Source of the DNA: Spirirestis rafaelensis WJT71-NPBG6
GTDB lineage: Bacteria; Cyanobacteriota; Cyanobacteriia; Cyanobacteriales; Nostocaceae
DNA: 46,413 nucleotides
Assembly: GCA_019359015.1 (NCBI GenBank)
Contig: JAHHID010000065.1
Location: forward strand, 1 to 46,413
Direction of reading: 5' to 3'
The position numbers were made by a program, and so were the translations under genes. The notes beneath the pieces were generated by a model. That model was not told where the DNA came from. It worked only from the letters and a program-made list of their open reading frames with translations, and did not search any database. Shown here one piece after another: positions 33,794 to 41,750 of the stretch; within the stretch, counting starts at the first letter, position 1, and each line of letters begins with the position of its first letter.

Positions 33794-35133
33794 TTTCTTC
33801 TACCAGGTAAGGTATGATTTTCTAAAGATTCAATCGCACTGTCATACGGCTTTTGTATATCTTTGCAGTCTTGTTGAGACAGTCCCTCACGGCTATCTTG
33901 CCAAATAATGTCAGCATGATGCCGGAGAACTGCTTGATATTTGGAATTACTGGTGTAAGTTGCAATTGTAGCGATCGCCTGTAATAAACTAGTAATTACT
34001 GATGTATCAGACCGCGCATACTGGCGAATTGGATTAAAGGCACTATTAACCAACTCCTCAAAAGTTATCCCAAAAGCGATCGCGCGTAGTTTATTATCTT
34101 TATCGTAGCGGTAGGGCGAAGGAAAATATCTTTGGGCTAAACGAGACAGTCCAGCGCTGAGTCTCTCAATACAACGAATTGCGGTAAATGGGTCATTAAT
34201 CCCAGGAGAAAGCGCACGTAGAGCAATTTCTACTAACTGATTAATCGGAAATTCTATATCTTGCTGTTCGCTACGTTCTTTACCCAAAATAAAGGCATCA
34301 TTAATTTGTTTGGTTAATTTTTGGTTCACCAATTCACCAGGAAAAACCATAACCAAATCACTGTCCTTAACAACAAACTTTCCCGGTCGAGACTCGACAC
34401 GCAATAAAAGATTGTGTTTTCGAGCAATTTTCATCAATTCTTCGTTGTCAATTGCTTGTATGTAACCACTATCAGTAACTCTTACAGGACTTGCAACGAA
34501 GTCAAAATTGTCGGGTATTTCTGCAACTTCTTGTTTTTCTGGAATGCTACGCCCAATTTTTTCGGGAAACAGGCGATCAATACCTTTATCTAAGTCATCA
34601 CTAACGTTCTCGATGATGTGCGAAACCTGAATTATTGTGGAAGCATGATGAATAAAATAAATCAAAACTGCCATACTAATAATTGCTAGGATAGTACCGC
34701 CTGTAATCGAAAGTTGCGGCACAAACTGATTATATCCATCTCCCTCACCACGAATAGTCCGAAGTACGAGCAAGCAGTAGATGAACGTACTTATAAATGT
34801 GCCAAGTACAACTTGATTACCAGTGTCCTGCATAAAATTACGCAGGAGCCGGGGACCGAAATTAGAAGCAGCAAGCTGAAGCGCTACGATTGTAATTGAA
34901 AAGGCAGTAGCAGAAACGCTAATCATCGAACCTGCAACCGCTCCTAAAAGCGATCGCGCTCCATCTGCTCCACCAGTGTAAATCCACCAATAATCAATAC
35001 CCGCCTTGCCTGTGCGGTCAAGATTAAGCATTGTGAAAGCTAAAGCAGTAGCTACCACCGCCATAACTGCCGGTATGAACCAGTAACTTGAGTGGAGCTG
35101 ATCCCAAAGTTTGCTTACCTTGACATTTCTCAT
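33790..35133 (-). CDS. DUF2254 family membrane protein
   Basis: A 447-residue protein with four N-terminal membrane helices (SYWFIPAVMAVVATALAFTM; SLLGAVAGSMISVSATAFSI; VVLGTFISTFIYCLLVLRTI; SITGGTILAIISMAVLIYFI), a long cytoplasmic region with ALSPGINDPFTAIRCIERLS, and a polar C-terminus. These match DUF2254, a predicted membrane protein family of unknown function that sometimes neighbours ion channels. It overlaps MscS upstream by 4 bp and DUF2238 downstream by 4 bp, so the three genes form a tightly coupled unit that probably responds to membrane or osmotic stress. Confidence 0.85.
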   Translation of the reverse strand: MRNVKVSKLWDQLHSSYWFIPAVMAVVATALAFTMLNLDRTGKAGIDYWWIYTGGADGARSLLGAVAGSMISVSATAFSITIVALQLAASNFGPRLLRNFMQDTGNQVVLGTFISTFIYCLLVLRTIRGEGDGYNQFVPQLSITGGTILAIISMAVLIYFIHHASTIIQVSHIIENVSDDLDKGIDRLFPEKIGRSIPEKQEVAEIPDNFDFVASPVRVTDSGYIQAIDNEELMKIARKHNLLLRVESRPGKFVVKDSDLVMVFPGELVNQKLTKQINDAFILGKERSEQQDIEFPINQLVEIALRALSPGINDPFTAIRCIERLSAGLSRLAQRYFPSPYRYDKDNKLRAIAFGITFEELVNSAFNPIRQYARSDTSVITSLLQAIATIATYTSNSKYQAVLRHHADIIWQDSREGLSQQDCKDIQKPYDSAIESLENHTLPGRRK

Positions 35134-36137
35134 TGTTCGTTGATTTGAGAATCTACTTTGCCGTTGCCATCTTGTGAAGAGCGCACTTGAGCAAGTAACC
35201 TAAGCGAATCGCTGATACGGCGGGGTTTTGGTACTTCACCTTTACCAGATGGCCAACCTTCACGCTGACGCTCTCTGTTTCCATCCGTCTCTTCGGTCTG
35301 GTCGTGGAACAAAATTTGTTGTGTTGGGAAGGGCAAATCAATACCGTTTGCAACGAGCGTTTTCTTAATTGCAGTAATCACTTTATCCCGCGAAATAAGA
35401 TTATCTGCCCGTCGTGGTGGATGAACCCACCAGCGCACACGGATGTTGACAGTACTTTCAGCAAGTTCCATTACCAGTACATCAGGAGCCGGATCTCTTA
35501 AAACTTCATTTACACTATGCATTGCGTCTAGCATTAACTGCTTGGCTAGGTCAATGTCGTCGCCGTAGCCAATGCCGACATCGTACTCTAATCGACGGTT
35601 TTCAAAGGCAGTATTTACAGTGACAGAATTGGTAAACAACTCAGAGTTAGGAATGACAATCCGCCGACCGTCATAAGTTCTGATTGTTGTTGCCCGTGTC
35701 TCGATATTTTCTACAGTTCCTTCAAAGCCTTTAAAAACAATTTGGTCATCAATTTGAAAAGGTTCAGTCAGCAGAATTAAAATCCCAGCTAAGAAATTTT
35801 GCAAAATATCGCGGAAAGCAAAACCAATTGCAACACCACTAATTCCCAAAAGTTGCACCAAATCACCAGCTTTAAATGTAGGAATAACAATGGAAAGGGC
35901 GATAAACAACCCAACCAAAATTGTTACGCCCTGCGCTAACCTTCCTAGCACTAGTCCCAAATTCCGGGCGTAGCGACGGTTCCGAGTTAACCCCTTAACC
36001 AGTGCCTTAATTCTGCCAGCAATAAACAAAAAGAAGATGAAGACAATTAACCCTAATACAATGTTCGGTAGCAAAGCTATGAACCCATTAATCATGCTTT
36101 GAACCTTATTCCAAGCTGTGGAGATTTCTGCATTCAT
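35130..36137 (-). CDS. MscS-family mechanosensitive channel
   Basis: A 335-residue small-conductance mechanosensitive channel. Helices: ALLPNIVLGLIVFIFFLFIA, GRLAQGVTILVGLFIALSIV, and the pore helix in LLGISGVAIGFAFRDILQNF. The MscS beta domain follows (LLTEPFQIDDQIVFKGFEGT, TIRTYDGRRIVIPNSELFTN), then the alpha/beta domain (VGIGYGDDIDLAKQLML). A polar tail of about 60 residues, rich in Arg and Glu, is an extension. It releases solutes on hypo-osmotic shock. It is first in a three-gene overlapping operon, with remnants of a channel and a DUF389 gene immediately upstream. Confidence 0.9.
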   Translation of the reverse strand: MNAEISTAWNKVQSMINGFIALLPNIVLGLIVFIFFLFIAGRIKALVKGLTRNRRYARNLGLVLGRLAQGVTILVGLFIALSIVIPTFKAGDLVQLLGISGVAIGFAFRDILQNFLAGILILLTEPFQIDDQIVFKGFEGTVENIETRATTIRTYDGRRIVIPNSELFTNSVTVNTAFENRRLEYDVGIGYGDDIDLAKQLMLDAMHSVNEVLRDPAPDVLVMELAESTVNIRVRWWVHPPRRADNLISRDKVITAIKKTLVANGIDLPFPTQQILFHDQTEETDGNRERQREGWPSGKGEVPKPRRISDSLRLLAQVRSSQDGNGKVDSQINEQ

Positions 36138-36169
36138 GAAGTTTCCTCACTAATGAATCTTTGCTAACG

Positions 36170-36396
36170 TCATTGCTCTGAATTCTGATGCAATAATTCT
36201 TGAATTTCCTCCCGCAAGGCTGCCATTTCAGCGTGAAGCCTTTCAATCGATTTCGCTTTCGCTAACTTTGCTTCTTCGTCATCAGCATCACGACCTTCGA
36301 GCATTTTGGGCCAATACTTAGAATCCATCACTGTTGCAAGACTTCGCTACGTTCTCTTTCTAGGGCTTGTTTTTCCAAAAGCTTCAAGTTACTCAT
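36170..36396 (-). pseudogene. Remnant of an ion channel paralogous to the 26267 gene
   Basis: From an ATG at 36396 the sequence reads MSNLKLLEKQALERERSEVL, matching the N-terminus of the channel at 26267 (MRNLNPSDRQALEQERIEVL). It then jumps to MDSKYWPKMLEGR, the counterpart of the filter TMGSEYWPQTTEGR, and directly to RDADDEEAKLAKAKSIERLH and MAALREEIQELLHQNSEQ, the C-terminal coiled coil. Helices S1-S5 were lost in one deletion and S6 exactly in a second, between two similar Gly-Arg codon sites. What remains encodes no channel. It ends 33 bp upstream of the MscS start. Confidence 0.8.
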
Positions 36397-36480
36397 AAAT
36401 TGCTTTGATAAGGGAACTTCAAAAATTAAATTCTCCAATTCCTGCATTTAAGACGACTATTTAGATTCTCCTCCCCCTGG

Positions 36481-36663
36481 TCATTCAGTGATGGGGAACA
36501 AGAGGGCTGCTGAAAAGTTGATGCCGCATAGTTGCAAAAACAATAAGAACAGCCCCGAAGTTAGCATATCCCACCTACCGCTAACCATCTTGCTTTTTAA
36601 GGCGATAACTCTACTACCTAAAGAAATATTTTTTGGAAGATGTATCTCATCCTCACTTAACAC
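36481..36663 (-). pseudogene. Remnant of a DUF389 protein
   Basis: The frame reads SGRWDMLTSGLFLLFLQLCG then INFSAALLF, closely matching GKWDMAISGLFLLLLQLVG and INFTAALLF in the complete DUF389 protein at 22770. Nothing of the N-terminal domain or the other helices remains. It ends with PITE, an abrupt stop. With the channel remnant next to it, this marks a lost DUF389-channel pair upstream of the MscS operon. Confidence 0.75.
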
Positions 36664-36791
36664 TTGATTTTTGTCTGCAAAATCGGTATAGTCTAGTAAA
36701 ATAACTGATAATCAAAGCAGTAAAGCAGGTTATAAAGGAAGGTTTCATCACGTTATATTTTAATATTTTAGATTTAATCTAAATCTAAATA

Positions 36792-36813
36792 GTGGAAAAA
36801 AGGTGGAGAACTC
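36792..36813 (+). promoter_or_regulatory. 11-bp-spaced GTGGA direct repeat, site D
   Basis: GTGGAAAAAAG at 36792 and GTGGAGAACTC at 36803, both half-sites perfect. It is 129 bp from the start of the DUF389 remnant and just before the IS4 remnant, which may mark the former promoter region of the lost gene pair. Confidence 0.4.
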
Positions 36814-36836
36814 CGCTATAACGGTGGGAGCATCCC

Positions 36837-37560
36837 AAATGTGCGGAAAGAGGGTGAAAAGCCGATGTTATTCGCGATTATAACTCGCGAATAGTTTGTG
36901 CAATGACACGTCGGATATATGAAAAAATATCGCTGCCTCTGTCTCCAACACTGACCCACATTAAATCTGCCTGTGGAGCTTCTCCGATTGATTCGACCAT
37001 CTGCGACCAAATTTCACCCTCACTTTCGCTTATACGTAATTCCTGTGATATGTTCTCGATTTGTCGATTTTGATTATCACTACCACGTACCCAAGGTATT
37101 TGTCCTGCCAGTCCCAATATCTGTGCGTTTCCTGCTACTGGGACTACTGCCAAGCAATTGTGCAGCATAATTCCTCGCCCTTTTCCATCGCCTATATGCC
37201 CTAACCCCTCTATGTTTCGTACCGATGTGTAATCTAGTTCTGATGTGTCTTGGATAAATAAGACAACTGAGCCAGAACTATTTTCGGCGATCGCTTTTGT
37301 TGCTGCTGTGTGTGGCTTAATCAACGAGAGTGTGAGTCACTTCTTCTTCTGCAAATAGTCGCATTTGCTGCTCTGACTTCATTCCAACCTGACATGATAT
37401 TTGGCAGACTTGCTTCGGGGTTGGCGGCAATTGCTGCTCCCACAGCGATCGCTCTATCTGTACGACGACTATCCCCGCTCCTCAGCATCTCCCCATTGCT
37501 CAACTGCCCAAGCATTGAGGTCTGTGAAATTTTTCAATCTTCTTCGATGACTCTATTACA
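36837..37560 (-). pseudogene. IS4-family (Tn5-like) transposase remnant
   Basis: The frame from 37515 reads LSNGEMLRSGDSRRTDRAIA and ASLPNIMSGWNEVRAA. It shifts at about 37350 (RLFAEEEVTHT in another frame) and again before IKPHTAATKAIAEN. From there 37324-36878 holds VVLFIQDTSELDYTSVRNIE, GLGHIGDGKGRGIMLHNCLA and SVGDRGSDIFSYIRR, the first two catalytic regions of the Tn5/IS50 group (Asp in IQDTSELD, Asp in VGDRGSD). The C-terminal half with the catalytic Glu is missing. At least two frameshifts plus truncation make it inactive. Confidence 0.8.
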
Positions 37561-37618
37561 CCTCTACCTCACTTTAAAAGATGTTGGTAATGACAAGGCC
37601 TTTAGGCTGGGGAGTATG

Positions 37619-38851
37619 TCAAACCTTATTGTTAGGCGGTGTAGCGATGCCGCGCCTAATAAGACCCGCCTCAAGTTCTCGAATAAATCTAAAATCTTCC
37701 TCCAGCAAGGGCTGGGTTGAGCTTCCTGAGGAGTTCTCACTCTTCTGGGGATTGTTTTCAAGAAAAGCAAAGCAGGAGCGAAATTGACGCGAATCTGTCT
37801 TAATTGGTGAGTCAAAGTGGCAAGAAATAATCCACTGGAAATCCCAAGTTGCAACTTTATCAGCCCAATCGAGTACTTGTCTTGGTGCTTGGGGCAAGAT
37901 GAGAGTTTGCAAAATCGGTGCTACAAACGGACGCCCCTGAGCGCGTAAGGCATTGAATGAATACTGCCAGTTCTCTTTCCATCGAAACGGAAATAAGCCG
38001 AAGTAAGCTTTTGGTGACTTATCTGGTGCTTTAAGAACATCACGCAACGCCTGCCCCAGCCCAATCATCTCCAACGCACTTGGACGAAAGTAAATTGCAA
38101 ACAATGAAATGCGCTGCCACCCTTTGCAGCGATTTGCTTGGTTGTCCTCAATGACCTCCAAAGCATTGTCCCTAGCATGAAATAGCAAGGGGTATGGGTC
38201 CAATTGAACAATTGCGGGTGGTTCGTCAGGCACTGACAGTATGGAGTCGGTTAGAAGCAAGGTGTGCGTTTGCTTGTGGAAGAATGCAACTTCCACAAAA
38301 GACCCCCGTCCGAGGTTGATGTCGAGCACTGCATAATCAAATTCAGCCGCAAAAGGAGCTTGGGTGCAATCGGACGGAAGTAACGAAGTTCGCTTTTGGG
38401 GAAAACCAAGCCAACTAAGCGGTAAATTGAACGGAAAGCTCCACTGGTGCGGGGCAATGAACACTTGCGCTCTCCCAAAGCATCTGGCGAAGGGACCGAC
38501 GAAGACTTTGTGTTCCAAACCAGAACTGGTTGGCAGGATGATATATTTAACATCACCGTGTTTTGCTACCAACTCGTTAACCATACGGATGCACTCGGTT
38601 GTGGGAGCAACGGGTGCGTAGACCAGAAGTCCGCCTGCTTCAAGCTTGACGATAGTCATCCGAATCGGCACAATGGTGTATAGAATGCCGTGAAGCTGGT
38701 CAAAAGTCCAGATAGTATCCTTAACTATTTCCCTGCATAATGTCCGCCGCTTGCCGTAAGGATAAAAAGGTACGGCAAACCAAAACTTCCAAGACCAATC
38801 GCTCGGATTGTTGCTTTGCGCTGATTGCTCCTTACGTCCCTTTGTGTTCAT
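37619..38851 (-). CDS. DUF4336 family protein
   Basis: A 410-residue cytoplasmic protein of the cyanobacterial DUF4336 family (metallo-beta-lactamase-like fold predicted). Seen: KFWFAVPFYPYGKRRTLCRE, MTIVKLEAGGLLVYAPVAPT, KYIILPTSSGLEHKVFVGPF, FVEVAFFHKQTHTLLLTDSI, FPFRWKENWQYSFNALR and ISCHFDSPIKTDSRQFRSCF. The length agrees with the family and the ATG at 38851 fits. An inverted repeat sits immediately upstream (38853-38904). The last 30 residues (LLEEDFRFIRELEAGLI) are typical, so the gene is complete. The function is unknown. Confidence 0.8.
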   Translation of the reverse strand: MNTKGRKEQSAQSNNPSDWSWKFWFAVPFYPYGKRRTLCREIVKDTIWTFDQLHGILYTIVPIRMTIVKLEAGGLLVYAPVAPTTECIRMVNELVAKHGDVKYIILPTSSGLEHKVFVGPFARCFGRAQVFIAPHQWSFPFNLPLSWLGFPQKRTSLLPSDCTQAPFAAEFDYAVLDINLGRGSFVEVAFFHKQTHTLLLTDSILSVPDEPPAIVQLDPYPLLFHARDNALEVIEDNQANRCKGWQRISLFAIYFRPSALEMIGLGQALRDVLKAPDKSPKAYFGLFPFRWKENWQYSFNALRAQGRPFVAPILQTLILPQAPRQVLDWADKVATWDFQWIISCHFDSPIKTDSRQFRSCFAFLENNPQKSENSSGSSTQPLLEEDFRFIRELEAGLIRRGIATPPNNKV

Positions 38852-38852
38852 C

Positions 38853-38904
38853 GTCGTTCCACTGTCCGAAGTGCTTATAATCCTATTTCTAGCATTGGAA
38901 CGAC
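38853..38904. promoter_or_regulatory. Inverted repeat directly upstream of the DUF4336 gene
   Basis: GTCGTTCCA (38853-38861) and TGGAACGAC (38896-38904) pair perfectly. The first arm nearly touches the start codon at 38851. It could be an operator, a leader hairpin covering the ribosome-binding site, or an element end. Confidence 0.4.
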
Positions 38905-39042
38905 TTTTGGTTATGAATATTTATGGAGTGCGATAAGCTCTCGCCCCAGAATAGGCAATCGCACGATGCCCTTTTACTGCTGATACCAAAAATTGGTAAA
39001 GTTGTTAAAATCCTCCAATTGCTTAATCTGTACTGAGTGGAA

Positions 39043-39357
39043 ATGCCTATTTATAGAGAGCGTTACGCCGATGATTGGGATGAAATAGCACTTGCTATTA
39101 AAGCGGCAGCACATTGGCGCTGTCGGCACTGTGGGCAACAATGTCTGCGCCCAGGTGAGAAGTCAAAAGAACTGTCACGGTCTGAGTGGACTGTACTAAC
39201 GCTATCAGTACATCACGCTAACTTTACGCCTGAAGATAATCGACCAGAGAACTTAATTCCGCTTTGTTCCCCATGCCATCTGGCGTTGCACAGCCGAGCG
39301 CGAGGAAGAACGAATACAACACAAGGGCAGTTGGAGTTGCCACTTTGGACAAATTAA
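39043..39357 (+). CDS. HNH endonuclease domain protein
   Basis: 104 residues from the ATG at 39043 (MPIYRERYADDWDEI); a GTG two codons earlier is possible. A zinc-binding CRHCGQQC at about residue 28 and a second pair in CSPCHLALHS bracket the HNH core: SVHHANFTPEDNRPENLIPL with the catalytic His pair, the Asn, and the final His in LALHS. It is a stand-alone small HNH protein, common on cyanobacterial genomes and of unknown target. It is neither next to a methylase nor inside an intron, so a restriction or homing role is not supported. It converges on the DUF3885-like gene with a palindromic element between. Confidence 0.8.
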   Translation: MPIYRERYADDWDEIALAIKAAAHWRCRHCGQQCLRPGEKSKELSRSEWTVLTLSVHHANFTPEDNRPENLIPLCSPCHLALHSRARGRTNTTQGQLELPLWTN

Positions 39358-39360
39358 ATG

Positions 39361-39506
39361 TTGGGGTGTGGGGGTGTGATACCGAACGCGAGTGCGTCCG
39401 AAGAGCGGAAAAGGCGCTTCTCTACGAGAGGCACGCGGCGTTCGCGATGGCGCGGAGCGCCCGCACGAAGAGCGATCGCGCTTTAGGCAAAATCCCCACA
39501 CACCAA
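39361..39506. repeat. 146-bp GC-rich repeat element between convergent genes
   Basis: The ends TTGGGGTGTGGGG (39361-39373) and CCCCACACACCAA (39494-39506) are nearly inverted. The interior is GC-rich and full of short palindromes, including CTTCTCTACGAGAG and AGCGATCGCGCT, unlike the flanking AT-rich DNA. It starts 4 bp after the HNH stop. This is typical of cyanobacterial clustered short repeats. It may also act as a two-way terminator. Confidence 0.6.
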
Positions 39507-39534
39507 ATAAGAAAGTGAGGGGAGATGGATCAGC

Positions 39535-40104
39535 TTACAGCCCCTGTGGATGCTTAGATAACCATTGTCTAAACTGCTGTTTCAACTGCGATTGCCTTTC
39601 GCTGAATATGAGAAATAAGTCAGCACCTCCATCATAAGGAGCGTAGGCTTCGCCTGTTTCTAACGAAACAAATAAGATGTTCGCTTCATTACCATCCGCA
39701 ACTGCTTTGATTATGTTATCAAATTGATTCGATGACCATACGACTAGCGCATACCAAACATTTATTATCAAGTCTGGTTCCGTCGGATCTATCAATGAAG
39801 TGAAAAGGGCAAATCTGACGCTTTCAAGTTGGGGAAGGATTTGTGAATGAATGTCTACTTCAGAATGTTCGGCATATCGTCCTACCAACAGTAAGCAAGG
39901 AGTTTGAGAACCAAGTACTTCTGTTGCAACCGTATTATGCCGCTCTAGCAGAATCAAGTACTCATCAGGTGTTTCTGCATATCGTTTTGATTCGGGCAAA
40001 GAATGGATTCGCAACCATCTATCTGAAATTACATCTCGCAGAAGATGAGTCACGGGTGGAGCCGAGCCGTAGAAAGTTTTCCACCGTTGCTGAAGCTCTT
40101 TCAT
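39535..40104 (-). CDS. DUF3885-like protein
   Basis: 189 residues from the ATG at 40104 (MKELQQRWKTFYGSAPPVTH). The open frame extends to 40200 but the extra residues (MCQHCASCVSLVYNKRL) look unlike a protein start. Seen: LRDVISDRWLRIHSLPESKR, a central beta region (CLLLVGRYAEH, WYALVVWSSNQFDNIIKAVA) and the end AYAPYDGGADLFLIFSERQS with WLSKHPQGL, which matches the DUF3885-like proteins I know. It is a soluble cytoplasmic protein of unknown function, sometimes immunity-like in polymorphic toxin loci. No toxin gene is adjacent here. Confidence 0.65.
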   Translation of the reverse strand: MKELQQRWKTFYGSAPPVTHLLRDVISDRWLRIHSLPESKRYAETPDEYLILLERHNTVATEVLGSQTPCLLLVGRYAEHSEVDIHSQILPQLESVRFALFTSLIDPTEPDLIINVWYALVVWSSNQFDNIIKAVADGNEANILFVSLETGEAYAPYDGGADLFLIFSERQSQLKQQFRQWLSKHPQGL

Positions 40105-40200
40105 GCTAACGGACTCTATCACGTTTTCTTCGCCTCTTAACTGTTTTATCAGCCTCTTATTATAAACAAGACTTACGCAACTGGCACAGTGTTGGCACAA

Positions 40201-40559
40201 GCTCTACAGATGGCTTACGAGAAAAGAAAGCGGGAGATTGGGCGATAGAACCGGGTTTTCCTCGCTTGAATAACAGCGAGCGCTATTATTGAATTAAAGT
40301 AATGAATGCTGCCACTTTATCTAATACTGCCTCAACACGGCTGGTAAATTATGATGGGCGATCGCTCGAATGGGTTTTATCGCTGCCATCAAAAATTGGT
40401 AGAGTTGATGCTGAATTGATTTGATCAGTTTTAAAACAACACAACCACAAAAGTTTTCTCGTAACATTCAACATTCATTCTTCTGTGATTTGCATGGCAA
40501 AACGCTCTCTCTACCGAGCGTCATAATGCCTAATGGTACGATAATAGAAGCATGAAAGC
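40201..40559. other. Intergenic region before the sulfurtransferase
   Basis: 359 bp without a gene. It contains CAAAAATTGGTAGAGTTG near 40390, almost the same as CAAAAATTGGTAAAGTTG near 38988 upstream of the HNH gene, so a short repeat or shared upstream element. It probably carries the sulfurtransferase promoter. Confidence 0.4.
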
Positions 40560-41414
40560 GTGAATACAAAACTCCTCATTCCTCCTCAATCACTCACGTC
40601 TGTGTTAGCAGAAAAGTCATCAAATACTGTCATTATTGATACGCGAAGTCAAGAAGATTATGCTATTTCTCATATTCCTCAATCCATAAATATTAGAGAT
40701 TTTTTCACCTATCTTTTAGAGAATTCCTACCCAGCAGGATTAAAGAAATTGCAAGAGTATTTTGCGGAAATTATGAGCAAGGTAGGAATATCTGGTGCGG
40801 AACGGTTAATTGTCTATGAAGATACTTTAAATAAAGGTTATGGTCAATCTTGTCGAGCAGCTTTCTTACTGAAGTATTTGGGTTGCGCTCAGGTATCTAT
40901 CTTACACGGAGGATATAGAGCATGGCTTAGGGCAGGATTACCTACTACCAATAAAGTACCATTACGTGAAAGTAGCATATTTAGATTGCATCCCAATGCT
41001 GACATGATCGTGACTACCGCCGAGATGCTGCAAGCAATTGACAATCCAGCAATTATTAAATTAGATGTGCGCGATAGCTCAGAATGGCTTGGGTTGAGTT
41101 CTTCTCCTTACGCTGTTGATTTTTGTCCTCGCAAAGGTAGAATCCCTAACGCTGTATGGCTAGAATGGCATCGTCTAATGACATCTGATTCGGAAATTCC
41201 TACGTTTCGATCGCCAGATGAAATCCGAGAAATTTGTCAGTCAGTAGGTATTACTTCAGAGTCCATTGTGTATATTTACTGTTTTAAGGGTTCAAGGGCT
41301 GCTAATACATTGATAGCCCTAGAAGAGGCAGGAATTCCTGCCAAAAATTATTTTGGCTCTTGGAATGAATGGTCTCGCGACTTTTTACTACCGATTGATA
41401 GCAGAGTAATGTGA
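40560..41414 (+). CDS. Two-domain rhodanese-type sulfurtransferase
   Basis: 284 residues starting with GTG at 40560. Two rhodanese domains: the inactive N-terminal one (about 10-128: VIIDTRSQEDYAISHIPQSI, YGQSCRAAFLLKYLGC, LHGGYRAWLRAGLP) and the C-terminal catalytic one (about 150-280: IKLDVRDSSEWLGL, GRIPNAVWLEW) with the active-site loop CFKGSR at Cys241. This is the architecture of thiosulfate/3-mercaptopyruvate sulfurtransferases (EC 2.8.1.1/2.8.1.2). The loop Cys-Phe-Lys-Gly-Ser-Arg differs from both standard forms, so the sulfur donor is uncertain. It has no signal peptide and is monocistronic. Confidence 0.85.
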   Translation: MNTKLLIPPQSLTSVLAEKSSNTVIIDTRSQEDYAISHIPQSINIRDFFTYLLENSYPAGLKKLQEYFAEIMSKVGISGAERLIVYEDTLNKGYGQSCRAAFLLKYLGCAQVSILHGGYRAWLRAGLPTTNKVPLRESSIFRLHPNADMIVTTAEMLQAIDNPAIIKLDVRDSSEWLGLSSSPYAVDFCPRKGRIPNAVWLEWHRLMTSDSEIPTFRSPDEIREICQSVGITSESIVYIYCFKGSRAANTLIALEEAGIPAKNYFGSWNEWSRDFLLPIDSRVM

Positions 41415-41502
41415 AAAAGGCAGTTCTTGCTGGAAGCACTTATGTTGCAATGAACGTGTAAGCTTCAGAAGAAGTGCGATCGCGGCTGTTGCCTTTCTTC
41501 GG

Positions 41503-41572
41503 TCAGCCATGCTATGTCTACCCCTAATCGCAGTTTTTTCGCTACGTTAACTTTTTGACATAGCATGGCTGA
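41503..41572. repeat. 70-bp hairpin element (E4)
   Basis: TCAGCCATGCTATGTC (41503-41518) and GACATAGCATGGCTGA (41557-41572) are perfect 16-bp inverted repeats around a 38-bp core. Read on the minus strand the core contains CTGCGATTAGGGG, similar to the core of the 45002 element (TTGCGGATAGGGG). Confidence 0.7.
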
Positions 41573-41750
41573 ACAAAACAACAGGCAATTTATATGTGGC
41601 ATCATCTTCACGACTAACAGTCTGCCAAGCATCCGGGAGCATCTCATACAAAAAAGAGACTCTCCTATATTGGAGAATGCAATTTATTTATCGTTCTCAC
41701 TCCTGGAGTCAACGGAACTAAGCAACGAGTGTAAGTAGGAGATGTTCATT

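Noticed and set aside
39361-39506. Possible CRISPR-like or iteron array because of clustered short repeats
   Set aside because: No regular repeat-spacer pattern. The units are different short palindromes, typical of cyanobacterial dispersed repeats.
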